A DNA stretch of 64,000 bases from an uncultured Thalassotalea sp. (lineage in GTDB: Bacteria > Pseudomonadota > Gammaproteobacteria > Enterobacterales > Alteromonadaceae). The stretch's first letter is position 1, and each line of letters begins with the position of its first letter. Position numbers and translations under genes: made by a program. Positions 56,841-64,000 of this stretch are shown here, one piece after another. Below the pieces are notes generated by a model. That model was not told the DNA's origin. It worked only from the letters and a program-made list of their open reading frames with translations, and ran no database searches. The DNA is taken from positions 1 through 64,000 of the forward strand of contig CANLNK010000004.1 in assembly GCA_947492575.1 (NCBI GenBank). Reading direction: 5' to 3'.

Positions 56841-57965
56841 ATGGACGCACTAATGCAAACTAGGCCTGAATTGCTTATTACTGTAATAGGTGTAGGTGGT
56901 TGTGGCTGTAACACTGTCAATATGCTGAGTAATGCAAACTTATCTAATAGCGTAAACTTGGTTGCTGTGAATACCGATATAGCTGCACTCAATCACTGTA
57001 ATACAGAAAATAAAATTCTTATTGGTGAAAAACTCACTAATGGATATGGTGCTGGTGCAGATCCAGAAATTGGCTTAAAAGCGGCTCAGGAAAGTGAAGA
57101 TACGTTAAAAGCAGCTATTGAAGCTAGTGATGTAGTGATCATCACAGCAGGTTTTGGCGGTGGTACAGGAACAGGTGCGACACCTTTTATCGCATCACTG
57201 ACAAGAGAGTTAAATATTCCAAGTATTGCTGTAGTAACGCTGCCTTTTGAATCAGAAAGTAAAATGAGAATGAACTATGCAATAGAAGGGATTTTGCAGT
57301 TGAAAGACCCGATACAAGCATATATTACCCTTTCAAATGATTTGCTACTGCAAAGTTTAGATGCCACAGTCGGCTTATTTTCTGCATTTACTCATAGCAA
57401 TGAAATACTGAGGAATTTAATTGCTTCTCTAGCTTCGATGCTCACTCAAAATGGCGTTATCAATGTTGATATTAATGATTTTTCTAGAATTCTCTCTTTT
57501 GAAGGCGAATCTATTTTAGGCGTAGGAAAATCTCAAAACGAAGAAGATATCCATTTAGCACTAGAGCAAGCGATCAACAACCCTATTGTCCAACTCGTTG
57601 ATATAAGTTCAGCGCAAGGAGTTATTGTTCAAATTTGTTGTAAAAATGAGATTACCATTACAACCTATAATGCAGTTCTAGATAAAATTAATCATCAACT
57701 CAAAACTAATATGGGTTTAGTTATTGCTGGCGTTACCCACTGCCCAGATATGGCGGATGAAATTGAGATATTAATCATTGCCTCAGGTATTTCTGATGAG
57801 TTTAATAAGTCAAAGTGTAAAACGAAAACAACAGGTGACTACACAGATGATTTAGACTTCGTTACTGATGAGGTTATCGAATCAACAGAGCCAGATTACC
57901 TGGATGTCCCTGCTATAATTCGATTGCAGGAAAAAATAAATATACTGAATGAATATAGAAAGTAA
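56841..57965 (+). CDS. Accessory FtsZ paralogue
   Basis: 374 residues, close to the usual 383. The GTP-binding part shows VIGVGGCGCNTVNML, NTDIAAL and the tubulin signature GGGTGTG (106-112). The T7 loop NVDINDF (208-214), which supplies the catalytic aspartate for the next subunit, is present. The linker is short (about 325-350). It ends with PDYLDVPAIIR (351-361), the conserved peptide by which FtsZ binds FtsA and ZipA, followed by 13 extra residues. It is a second, non-chromosomal-context FtsZ: there are no dcw genes here. AAGGAG precedes the ATG. The gene ends exactly where the convergent WYL gene ends. Confidence 0.9.
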   Translation: MDALMQTRPELLITVIGVGGCGCNTVNMLSNANLSNSVNLVAVNTDIAALNHCNTENKILIGEKLTNGYGAGADPEIGLKAAQESEDTLKAAIEASDVVIITAGFGGGTGTGATPFIASLTRELNIPSIAVVTLPFESESKMRMNYAIEGILQLKDPIQAYITLSNDLLLQSLDATVGLFSAFTHSNEILRNLIASLASMLTQNGVINVDINDFSRILSFEGESILGVGKSQNEEDIHLALEQAINNPIVQLVDISSAQGVIVQICCKNEITITTYNAVLDKINHQLKTNMGLVIAGVTHCPDMADEIEILIIASGISDEFNKSKCKTKTTGDYTDDLDFVTDEVIESTEPDYLDVPAIIRLQEKINILNEYRK

Positions 57966-58985
57966 TCACGAATACTTCGCTAAATATTCATGCGCTAGTT
58001 CCTTAAAATAACTTCTAAGCTTGTCCGGTGCTAATACTTCTACGTTAGCGCCTAAACCTCTCAAAAATGCTTTAAGTTTAGGTGTATTAGGCACCTTAGA
58101 AGTTAAGATAAAAAAGTCGGGGTCATCACTATCTTCAATAGTTTGATCCTCACTTAAGCTGGCATCACTAAGAATAAAGTAGCTATCTTTACGGATCTTT
58201 AGTTTTAAGATTAAAAATTCACTCGTACTGTTGCTTTTCAACCGCTCTTTTGCACTCTTCTTAAAATCAAACGCTTTAGGCGTGGAGCTATTTTGATCGA
58301 GCACTTCAATGTTTCGAATAAAACCTAAAGGTAATTTATATGTTTTTTCGTGATAACTTCCAAATGAACAAATTAGAGTTAGCCCCAATTCATGTTGCAC
58401 TAACCCGAGTGGGTTAATCTTAGTGTAATACTTCCAAATTGGTGGCTGATGAGAAAGTAAATATCTCCGCAGTTCCGCATTTATTTGTTTTCGATGAAAA
58501 AGCGCTTTTTTAATACTTGAAAGCACGTTTTCATCAACTGATGGCATGGAAACTGGCGATGAGCTATTAACAATATCAACTGATGACTTCCATTTGCGTA
58601 TTAAATCAGATGAGGCTTTTTCTAAAATCGAATCCGCCCTAATAAAGTAATCGTCAAGGTCGTTAATTGTAGACTCAGGCAATAAATTACTTGCCACCTG
58701 CTTTAATGTGGAAAAGGCCAAAGCTGTATTTTCATCCATTAAAGAAATATTTAGCTTTTTCCAGTTCAGGTTGATTGACCAACCGTATGGCTTAGAACGT
58801 TTATCTGCTTCCAAGCCATAAAGCCCCATTGATTCAATATGCTCTAAATCACGTTGAATTTTACGTATTGTTAACTGATGATAATTAGCATTCTCAAGCT
58901 TATTCATTATATCCGCTGCGGTTATCTTACGAGGATAACTGGGAATACATTCAAGAATATCTAAGCGGCGTTGAAAAGCTGACAT
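57966..58985 (-). CDS. WYL-domain transcriptional regulator (BrxR/CapW-like)
   Basis: 339 residues. An N-terminal winged helix (ITAADIMNKLENANYHQLTIR, then IQRDLEHIESMGLYGLEAD) precedes a WYL-type domain (about 170-250) and a C-terminal dimer-type tail. Such proteins repress phage-defence operons and are released by a nucleic-acid or nucleotide ligand. The operator at 59028-59046 lies 42 bases before its start, which suggests autoregulation. A like site lies before the FtsZ gene. Confidence 0.8.
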   Translation of the reverse strand: MSAFQRRLDILECIPSYPRKITAADIMNKLENANYHQLTIRKIQRDLEHIESMGLYGLEADKRSKPYGWSINLNWKKLNISLMDENTALAFSTLKQVASNLLPESTINDLDDYFIRADSILEKASSDLIRKWKSSVDIVNSSSPVSMPSVDENVLSSIKKALFHRKQINAELRRYLLSHQPPIWKYYTKINPLGLVQHELGLTLICSFGSYHEKTYKLPLGFIRNIEVLDQNSSTPKAFDFKKSAKERLKSNSTSEFLILKLKIRKDSYFILSDASLSEDQTIEDSDDPDFFILTSKVPNTPKLKAFLRGLGANVEVLAPDKLRSYFKELAHEYLAKYS

Positions 58986-59027
58986 GAACTAATTTTTAAC
59001 AAGTTTTTATTTAGCTTAACATTAGCA

Positions 59028-59046
59028 TACGTCAAAAAGTGACGCA
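59028..59046. promoter_or_regulatory. WYL-type operator candidate before the WYL gene
   Basis: TACGTCA-AAAAG-TGACGCA has 7-base arms with one mismatch and a 5-base spacer. It is 42 bases upstream of the WYL start and closely resembles the site at 56782-56800. Confidence 0.65.
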
Positions 59047-59325
59047 TTAATCTAACGAGTTTTTCAATTCTTCTAGATCTTTTAATAATTCTAAAAAGTG
59101 CCCTTTCTTCTCTACTTCATCTATTTTGGTTGCAACAGCTTGTGTTAATTCAATAGCAGAATCAACGAGATAAATGGCATCATCAACAGCTTGTTCGTCT
59201 TCTAAACATTTACCCTCTTTAAGCATCACGATAGTGTTTTTAATTCTACAAGCAGTGTCAGGCTCTTGGTAAAGGGCTGATTCAGTAAATAAGTTTAAAC
59301 AACTTAGGGTACTAGCTTTTATCAT
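59047..59325 (-). CDS. Unrecognised small protein
   Basis: 92 residues, helical, with no membrane segment or known motif. It is divergent from the second WYL gene and shares the operator at 59369-59387. Confidence 0.55.
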   Translation of the reverse strand: MIKASTLSCLNLFTESALYQEPDTACRIKNTIVMLKEGKCLEDEQAVDDAIYLVDSAIELTQAVATKIDEVEKKGHFLELLKDLEELKNSLD

Positions 59326-59368
59326 ATATAACTCCTTTATTGACTACAGCTTCACCTTACCCCACCAT

Positions 59369-59387
59369 TAAGACACTAACTGTCCCA
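59369..59387. promoter_or_regulatory. Operator candidate between divergent genes
   Basis: TAAGACA-CTAAC-TGTCCCA has 7-base arms with two mismatches. It lies 43 and 50 bases from the starts at 59325 and 59438. It belongs to the TGRGACR family seen at 61571, 61835 and 63208. Confidence 0.55.
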
Positions 59388-59437
59388 TAAGTATTTAATA
59401 ATGCTAGCTCGATTTTCAGCTACAGAGAGTTTTAAAC

Positions 59438-60613
59438 ATGAAAAAGCTAAATAAAGACAAAGTAATCAAGAAGGAAAGTATTCGCCGGGCTGATAATGAT
59501 CACTTTGCACGTACTCTCTTAACAGCCATTGGAGTCGGGGAAGAAAATAAATTATCGTCTGTTGAGCTAACAGATTTGATGCAGCAGCATAAAAAAGGCA
59601 CTCAGAAAAAAGGAGGTTCATTTAAAAAAGAAGTGCAACGTGTTCTTAAAAAATATACCTCTGATACTCCAGAAGAAGGGCTAATCTTAACCGTTGTTGG
59701 GCGAGCAAATTATTATTGCTGGTCTAGTGATGAAGATAAGGCCCATGAACTTGTCAAATTTGAAATGTCGCCAGAAAGAGCTTTTGGACTAAGCTTTATA
59801 GAAACCTATTTGGAAAATATCCTCCCTCCAAATATTTATAATAGTCTCAAGGCTGATTTTCATGTTGCAGATAACGTACTTAAAAAGACCGAAAGCAACA
59901 GGAAATGGCTGGAAAAGCTAGATTTCAATTCTTCGGGTTTAGCTACCTTTAGTAGCATCGAAAAGGCAAGTATGCCCCAAGACGACGTTGATAAATGGCA
60001 AGATATTTTTGAATATACATTTAAAGAACACTGCTTCTCTGCCAACTATCCTTCAATTCATGACGAATACAACAGAAAGCTGATACTGTCTCCTCAACGT
60101 ATTACGCTGTTTAATAATCAACTAATGCTACTAGCTTATGAGCACGGTAATGAGACTCATGATGCTTCAATAAAATTTTTCGAAATTAAACGTTTAACAA
60201 ATGTTGAAAAAAGCACAGAAAATCATCACTCACTAACCGAAGATGAATATACGCATCGCCATAAAGTTAAAGCCATTTGCCATACTTGGGTAAAACAGTA
60301 CTTTGAATCTGTCGACTTTGGCTCCCCAATCAAGTTTTCCACTACTAAATCTGATGATTGTTGGTTGATGGAAGTAACAACACAGTTTCCTCTTCATTTT
60401 GATAAATCAGGTCGAGATGATCCATTTTTCTTTGCCAATTATATTGGGATGTTTGCCGATTCAATAAAAATAATCGAGCCAAAGTTCTTATTCGATGAAA
60501 TGCAAAGGCGAAGCAAGGCCATAGCCGACTTATACGATAGAAACGAAGAAGAGAAAGAATTTAACATTATTAGTTCAAGCCCCGATAACATGGCAAAAAG
60601 AAGAGAGGCCTAA
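59438..60613 (+). CDS. Second WYL-type protein
   Basis: 391 residues. The C-terminal part has the WYL-like pattern (LSPQRITLFNNQLMLLAYE, then IKFFEIKRLTNVE). The N-terminal part is a possible DNA-binding region of a different kind. No catalytic motif. It lies 5 bases before the 5'-nucleotidase gene and is probably the regulator of the operon to its right. Confidence 0.6.
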   Translation: MKKLNKDKVIKKESIRRADNDHFARTLLTAIGVGEENKLSSVELTDLMQQHKKGTQKKGGSFKKEVQRVLKKYTSDTPEEGLILTVVGRANYYCWSSDEDKAHELVKFEMSPERAFGLSFIETYLENILPPNIYNSLKADFHVADNVLKKTESNRKWLEKLDFNSSGLATFSSIEKASMPQDDVDKWQDIFEYTFKEHCFSANYPSIHDEYNRKLILSPQRITLFNNQLMLLAYEHGNETHDASIKFFEIKRLTNVEKSTENHHSLTEDEYTHRHKVKAICHTWVKQYFESVDFGSPIKFSTTKSDDCWLMEVTTQFPLHFDKSGRDDPFFFANYIGMFADSIKIIEPKFLFDEMQRRSKAIADLYDRNEEEKEFNIISSSPDNMAKRREA

Positions 60614-60618
60614 TCACC

Positions 60619-61551
60619 ATGGCATACCCTATAGAAAAAAAACTAGTTATTGCTATTTCATCTAGCGCATTATTCGATTTATCAGAATCAAACGCTGTTT
60701 ATGAAAATTCTGGGGCTCAAGCATATGAAACTCACCAGCAGGAAAATATAGATAATATATTAGCTACAGGTGTTGCTTACCCATTTATCAAACGCTTTTT
60801 ATCAATCAATGAAGTCTTTCCTGAACAAGAACCCGTTGAGGTTGTACTGTTATCTCGGAATTCTGCTGCAACTGGTAGAAGAGTGTTTAAGTCAATTGCT
60901 CACTATGGATTAAATATTACTCGTGCAGCCTTCATGGAAGGTGCTCCTGTTTTTGAATACATCCCAGCCTTTAATGCCTCGTTGTTTTTATCTGCTTATG
61001 AGCCTGATGTCCTTAAAGCAATTGAGGCTGGTTACCCAGCAGGTTTAATTCAGTCGGGAGAAAATGTAATTGATGATGCTGATAAGCAACTCAGAATTGC
61101 ATTTGATTTTGATGGCGTCATTGCCGACGACGAAAGCGAAAGTGTTTATAAAAAACATAGTCTTGATGCTTTTCATGAGCATGAAAGCAAAAAATCGCAT
61201 ATTCCTCATAATCCTGGACCATTAGCTGACCTGTTTAAGAAACTCTCAATGCTTCAATCTTTAGAAAATAAACTAATAGATCAAGAGCCCAATTATACTC
61301 GGCTCATAAAAACTGCAATTGTTACAGCAAGAGGAGCTCCTGCTCACGAGCGCGTTATTACCACATTGGAGCATTGGGGCGTCAGCGCAAATGAATCATT
61401 CTTTTTAGGAGGAATGTCTAAAGAACGCATACTGAGCCAATTACGCCCTCATATGTTTTTCGACGACCAAAAATCACACCTATCTTCTAGCCATAATGAT
61501 ATACCTATGGTGCACATCCCCTTTGGCGTAGCAAATAAATTGATCAAATAA
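60619..61551 (+). CDS. 5'-nucleotidase (PF06189-like)
   Basis: 310 residues. The family pattern is seen in KKLVIAISSSALFDLSESN, VVLLSRNSAATGRRVF and the Asp-rich HAD-like FDFDGVIADDESE (about 160). It would remove the 5'-phosphate from nucleoside monophosphates. The gene is 5 bases downstream of the second WYL protein. Together with the MazG-like gene at 62418 it points to control of nucleotide pools. Confidence 0.8.
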   Translation: MAYPIEKKLVIAISSSALFDLSESNAVYENSGAQAYETHQQENIDNILATGVAYPFIKRFLSINEVFPEQEPVEVVLLSRNSAATGRRVFKSIAHYGLNITRAAFMEGAPVFEYIPAFNASLFLSAYEPDVLKAIEAGYPAGLIQSGENVIDDADKQLRIAFDFDGVIADDESESVYKKHSLDAFHEHESKKSHIPHNPGPLADLFKKLSMLQSLENKLIDQEPNYTRLIKTAIVTARGAPAHERVITTLEHWGVSANESFFLGGMSKERILSQLRPHMFFDDQKSHLSSSHNDIPMVHIPFGVANKLIK

Positions 61552-61570
61552 TTCGGCCTCAAACCACACA

Positions 61571-61589
61571 TGAGACACTTATTGTCTCA
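61571..61589. promoter_or_regulatory. Operator candidate before the 64-residue gene
   Basis: TGAGACA-CTTAT-TGTCTCA has perfect 7-base arms and a 5-base spacer. It lies 48 bases upstream of the start at 61638. Confidence 0.65.
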
Positions 61590-61637
61590 TATAAGCTTTA
61601 AGGTGTAGGTAGTTAAATAATAGAAAAGGGCTAATAA

Positions 61638-61832
61638 ATGCAAACTACCTATTTAAGAAATTCAAAATCCCAATTAATAGCAATGATACAAATCGATTCT
61701 AATGGCATTAAAAGGCTCAGAGATACTAAAGGCACTTTATTAGGTTGGTATGACCCTTCAATTGATAAAACTATTTCAGCTAGAACAGGGAACTGGGTTG
61801 GGTTAGGCGATACGCTACTAACCTTACTTTAA
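61638..61832 (+). CDS. Unrecognised small beta-rich protein
   Basis: 64 residues. It has the pattern GTLLGWYDPSIDKTISARTG, then GLGDTLLTLL, a short sequence type common among hypothetical proteins of mobile elements. AAAGGG lies 7 bases before the ATG. The function is unknown. It has its own operator. Confidence 0.55.
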   Translation: MQTTYLRNSKSQLIAMIQIDSNGIKRLRDTKGTLLGWYDPSIDKTISARTGNWVGLGDTLLTLL

Positions 61833-61834
61833 AT

Positions 61835-61853
61835 GAGACATCTTTTGTCCCAT
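61835..61853. promoter_or_regulatory. Operator candidate before the 153-residue gene
   Basis: TGAGACA-TCTTT-TGTCCCA has 7-base arms with one mismatch. It lies 2 bases after the previous stop and 64 bases before the start at 61918. Confidence 0.6.
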
Positions 61854-61917
61854 CCAGTTCTTACAATAGCAATCGAATACTTAATCATCCACTTACCTTT
61901 ATTGCGAGATATAAACC

Positions 61918-62379
61918 ATGAACTTTGATAGCCGTGTAGAAAAAATTCAAACACCTGAAAAATGTGAAATATTTATAAAAAATGCGCGTCGATTAGGTAG
62001 AAACGACTTAGCAGAGCAAGCAAAGATAAAGAAGGTTCACTTAAGATCGCAAATATTCAACCGTGAATTCAACGTTACAGATCACGTTGATAAAGCAATA
62101 GTTGATGCTCTTATCGCATATGAAGAAGTGTTATTGGCAAAGCACAATAAAAATCAACCAGCGACAAAATTGCGACAATCAATTAAAAGTAATGGCTTAA
62201 AAGAAGCTGCGATAAGAGCGGTATCAAAGAAAAAAGAGACCAAAGGTTACATAGCTTTAAAAGAGCTTGGTCTAGAGCAATATACTTTTGAGGCCGTTAT
62301 TGCTAAACATCCAGAGGCTTTTGACTCAAAAACGATTGCCTATGCAAAGCAAAGATTATTAGACTTTCAACACTCGTAA
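61918..62379 (+). CDS. Unrecognised protein of a conserved hypothetical group
   Basis: 153 residues. It begins with a helical TPEKCEIFIKNARRLGRNDL motif, then AIVDALIAYEEVLLAKH and LKELGLEQYTFEAVIAKHPEAF. Similar patterns occur in conserved hypothetical proteins of defence and mobile regions (recalled only). The role is unknown. Confidence 0.6.
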   Translation: MNFDSRVEKIQTPEKCEIFIKNARRLGRNDLAEQAKIKKVHLRSQIFNREFNVTDHVDKAIVDALIAYEEVLLAKHNKNQPATKLRQSIKSNGLKEAAIRAVSKKKETKGYIALKELGLEQYTFEAVIAKHPEAFDSKTIAYAKQRLLDFQHS

Positions 62380-62417
62380 TGTCAAACAATAGCTAAAACA
62401 CATAAATGGAATACAAT

Positions 62418-62786
62418 ATGAACGGAAAAAATAATAAGAAACTAGGATTAACAAACCTTCAATCTGAAGTAGAAAGCTGGATTTCTAGTATCGGGCACGG
62501 CTACTTTTCAGAAATGACAAATCTCGCCAATCTAATGGAAGAAGTGGGTGAAGTAGCACGCTTAATGTCTAGAACATATGGCGAGCAAAGTTTTAAAAAA
62601 GGACATGAGCCTGATGATATAAAAGCAGAACTATCAGATGAACTCTGTGACGTCATGTTCATTGTTACCTGCTTAGCAAACCAAATGGATATTGATCTAG
62701 AATCTGCAATGCAAAAAAACCTATATAAGAAAACCAATAGGGATAAGCAAAGACATGCAGAAAACAAAAAGCTAGTTAATAAATAA
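62418..62786 (+). CDS. MazG-like nucleotide pyrophosphohydrolase
   Basis: About 122 residues. The all-alpha NTP-PPase metal site is EEVGEVARLMSR (about 40) with ELSDELCDVMF (about 75-86). It removes pyrophosphate from (d)NTPs. The ATG at 62418 follows TGGAA; an in-frame ATG at 62406 is the alternative. It is likely in one transcript with the 61918 and 62797 genes. Confidence 0.8.
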   Translation: MNGKNNKKLGLTNLQSEVESWISSIGHGYFSEMTNLANLMEEVGEVARLMSRTYGEQSFKKGHEPDDIKAELSDELCDVMFIVTCLANQMDIDLESAMQKNLYKKTNRDKQRHAENKKLVNK

Positions 62787-62796
62787 CGGAGAACAA

Positions 62797-63198
62797 ATGA
62801 TTATACCAACCACTACGCTAAGAAATGCTGTTGGTGCTTCGGCAGATATAGCTAAACTTTGGTTTGAAAGCAGAACCGAAAAGAAGACAAGAATAGTTTT
62901 CGAGGAAAAGGGTAAGCTGGGTGATAACGGAAAAGGCGCTGTTTATGCTTACTTTAATGATAAAGACCAAGCCCTTTATATAGGTTTAACGAGTAGAACA
63001 GTTAAATCACGATTGCATGATCAAACATCGCCACATAAGAAAAAAGAATGGTGGTCACAATGGTCTTATATGAGGTTTGTACAACTTCCTGATGATATGG
63101 ACAGGCAAGTCCTAGAGTTTTTACTGATTTTAGCATACTCACCTGTGCACAATGAAAAGCCTAAAGCCAAAAATATAGAAGAGCTTCTTCCTTTGTAA
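62797..63198 (+). CDS. GIY-YIG-type nuclease-domain protein
   Basis: 133 residues. The GIY-YIG elements appear as AVYAYFND (about 47-54) and LYIGLTSRTVKSRLHDQ, with a Glu (VLEFLLI) and Asn (HNEKP) in the expected later positions. The first motif reads VYAYF instead of GIY. GGAGA precedes the ATG by 7 bases. The domain usually cuts DNA. Confidence 0.65.
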   Translation: MIIPTTTLRNAVGASADIAKLWFESRTEKKTRIVFEEKGKLGDNGKGAVYAYFNDKDQALYIGLTSRTVKSRLHDQTSPHKKKEWWSQWSYMRFVQLPDDMDRQVLEFLLILAYSPVHNEKPKAKNIEELLPL

Positions 63199-63207
63199 TC
63201 CTTATTA

Positions 63208-63226
63208 TGGGACGCATTTCGTCCCA
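63208..63226. promoter_or_regulatory. Operator candidate before the AAA gene
   Basis: TGGGACG-CATTT-CGTCCCA has perfect 7-base arms and a 5-base spacer. It lies 44 bases before the start at 63271 and 9 bases past the previous stop. Confidence 0.6.
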
Positions 63227-63270
63227 CCCACACATTAACCTATCTCTCAAAGCAGTATGGAGAGATAAAA

Positions 63271-64000
63271 ATGACAAAGTTAACCCCATTAAATAAGTTC
63301 ACTCAGCAAGTTACATTACGATTGCTGATAGATTTAAAAGCAATACATAGCGCATTTAATTCACCTTGGACTAAGCCTGAGTCTGCCCTTTCGTTGACAT
63401 TCATAAGATTAGAACAAACAGATCACGATAAAGAATCTGTATATAAATTATTAAAAGCTCGCCATAAACAAGTTTTCGAAAACAACAATAATTTACAGCA
63501 CGTTTCAACACCACTATTAGACTGGCTTACCAAAAGCCTGAGTTTATCTTCAATAGAAGTTCAAGTCCTATTATTACTAACGCTATTGCACAGTAATAAA
63601 AAACTAAAGGAAATTGCAGAGTCACTAGGGGAAATGAGCCAGCTAGAAGTTTGCGAGACTATCGGAGCTATCATAAGGCAACCAGCCAAGACCGTTGCCG
63701 AAGTGTTATCTCCTCAGTCAACACTGGTATCTAATCAGCTTATATCGGTCGAAAACTCAAGCTATTACATTATGCGAAAATGTAAGCCTGCTGATAGTTT
63801 GATTTGCTATCTAGTAGACCCATATTTCAACCCTCAATCACTGCAAAACGAATATATAACAGAAACTAACCAGCCTTTGGTTACTAAGAAGGAATTTAGA
63901 CACCACTTTAGAGATTTAGATTGGCTATTAGGCTTACTCGAAGCATTTAAAACTGCCCCTAAAAGTGGTTGTAATATTCTACTTTATGGTGAACCAGGTT
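63271..64000 (+). CDS. AAA ATPase, 5' part only
   Basis: The frame begins MTKLTPLNKFTQQVTLRLL and stays open for 243 codons to the right edge. It ends in NILLYGEPG, the start of a Walker A loop, at the very edge. The N-terminal about 240 residues are helical with no recognised motif. GGAGA lies 9 bases before the ATG. The rest of the protein, including the ATPase core, is outside the window, so this is a partial call. Confidence 0.7.
   Translation, partial: MTKLTPLNKFTQQVTLRLLIDLKAIHSAFNSPWTKPESALSLTFIRLEQTDHDKESVYKLLKARHKQVFENNNNLQHVSTPLLDWLTKSLSLSSIEVQVLLLLTLLHSNKKLKEIAESLGEMSQLEVCETIGAIIRQPAKTVAEVLSPQSTLVSNQLISVENSSYYIMRKCKPADSLICYLVDPYFNPQSLQNEYITETNQPLVTKKEFRHHFRDLDWLLGLLEAFKTAPKSGCNILLYGEPG

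Noticed and set aside
56782-63226. The 7-5-7 inverted repeats could be transcription terminators
   Set aside because: They lack T-runs, lie at a constant 40-64 bases upstream of start codons, and two lie between divergent or non-adjacent genes.

Overview
The window looks like the chromosome of an AT-rich marine gammaproteobacterium of the order Alteromonadales (Colwellia/Thalassotalea-like). This is inferred from the flgO-flgP/flgT lipoprotein genes, the strong tandem rRNA promoters at the left edge and the overall protein character. No database search was possible.

Layout. (1) 1-6.3 kb is core-like chromosome: the promoter and leader region of an rRNA operon that runs off the left edge on the minus strand, flagellar flgO/flgP and flgT, a PAS-PAS-GGDEF-EAL protein and an AraC regulator. 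(2) 7-24 kb is a mixed accessory stretch. It has a tyrosine recombinase, an XRE regulator with a palindromic operator, an M23 peptidase, acetyltransferases, a CadC/TolB-like sensor, small enzymes, an ECF sigma factor fused to a membrane domain, a decayed second recombinase and an IS3 orfA stub. (3) 24.6-28.1 kb is a mobilisation module: orphan AbiEi-type antitoxin, a repeat-rich intergenic region, a MobC-like protein and a relaxase. (4) 28.5-53.8 kb is a defence island. A polynucleotide-kinase-like gene is followed by a very long minus-strand run: a type I restriction-modification operon with two DUF262 genes embedded in it and a YgjP-type peptidase, then an eight-gene block. That block holds a caspase-like protease, a duplicated-motif protein, a GTPase split over two coupled genes, a LeoA-like GTPase, a HEPN protein, a 1648-residue NERD-kinase-kinase-SF1 helicase and its partner. 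(5) 54-64 kb is a second module: a CyRepA1-like replication helicase, an accessory FtsZ paralogue, two WYL-domain proteins, a 5'-nucleotidase, a MazG-like pyrophosphohydrolase, a GIY-YIG protein and the start of an AAA ATPase that runs off the right edge.

How it fits together. Relaxase, recombinase, replication protein and defence genes suggest one or more nested integrative mobilisable elements. The eight-gene block at 29.6-41.9 kb is the best candidate for an undescribed multi-component defence system: protease, membrane-linked GTPases, HEPN RNase and sensor-helicase are all encoded with gaps of about 50 bases or less. The right-hand module is tied together by six inverted repeats (7-base arms, 5-base spacer, form TGnGWCn-N5-nGWCnCA), each 40-64 bases upstream of a start codon. 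They are probably operators for the WYL regulators. The FtsZ paralogue under one of them keeps the GTPase signature, the T7 loop and the C-terminal FtsA/ZipA-binding peptide, so it could act on the host division ring.
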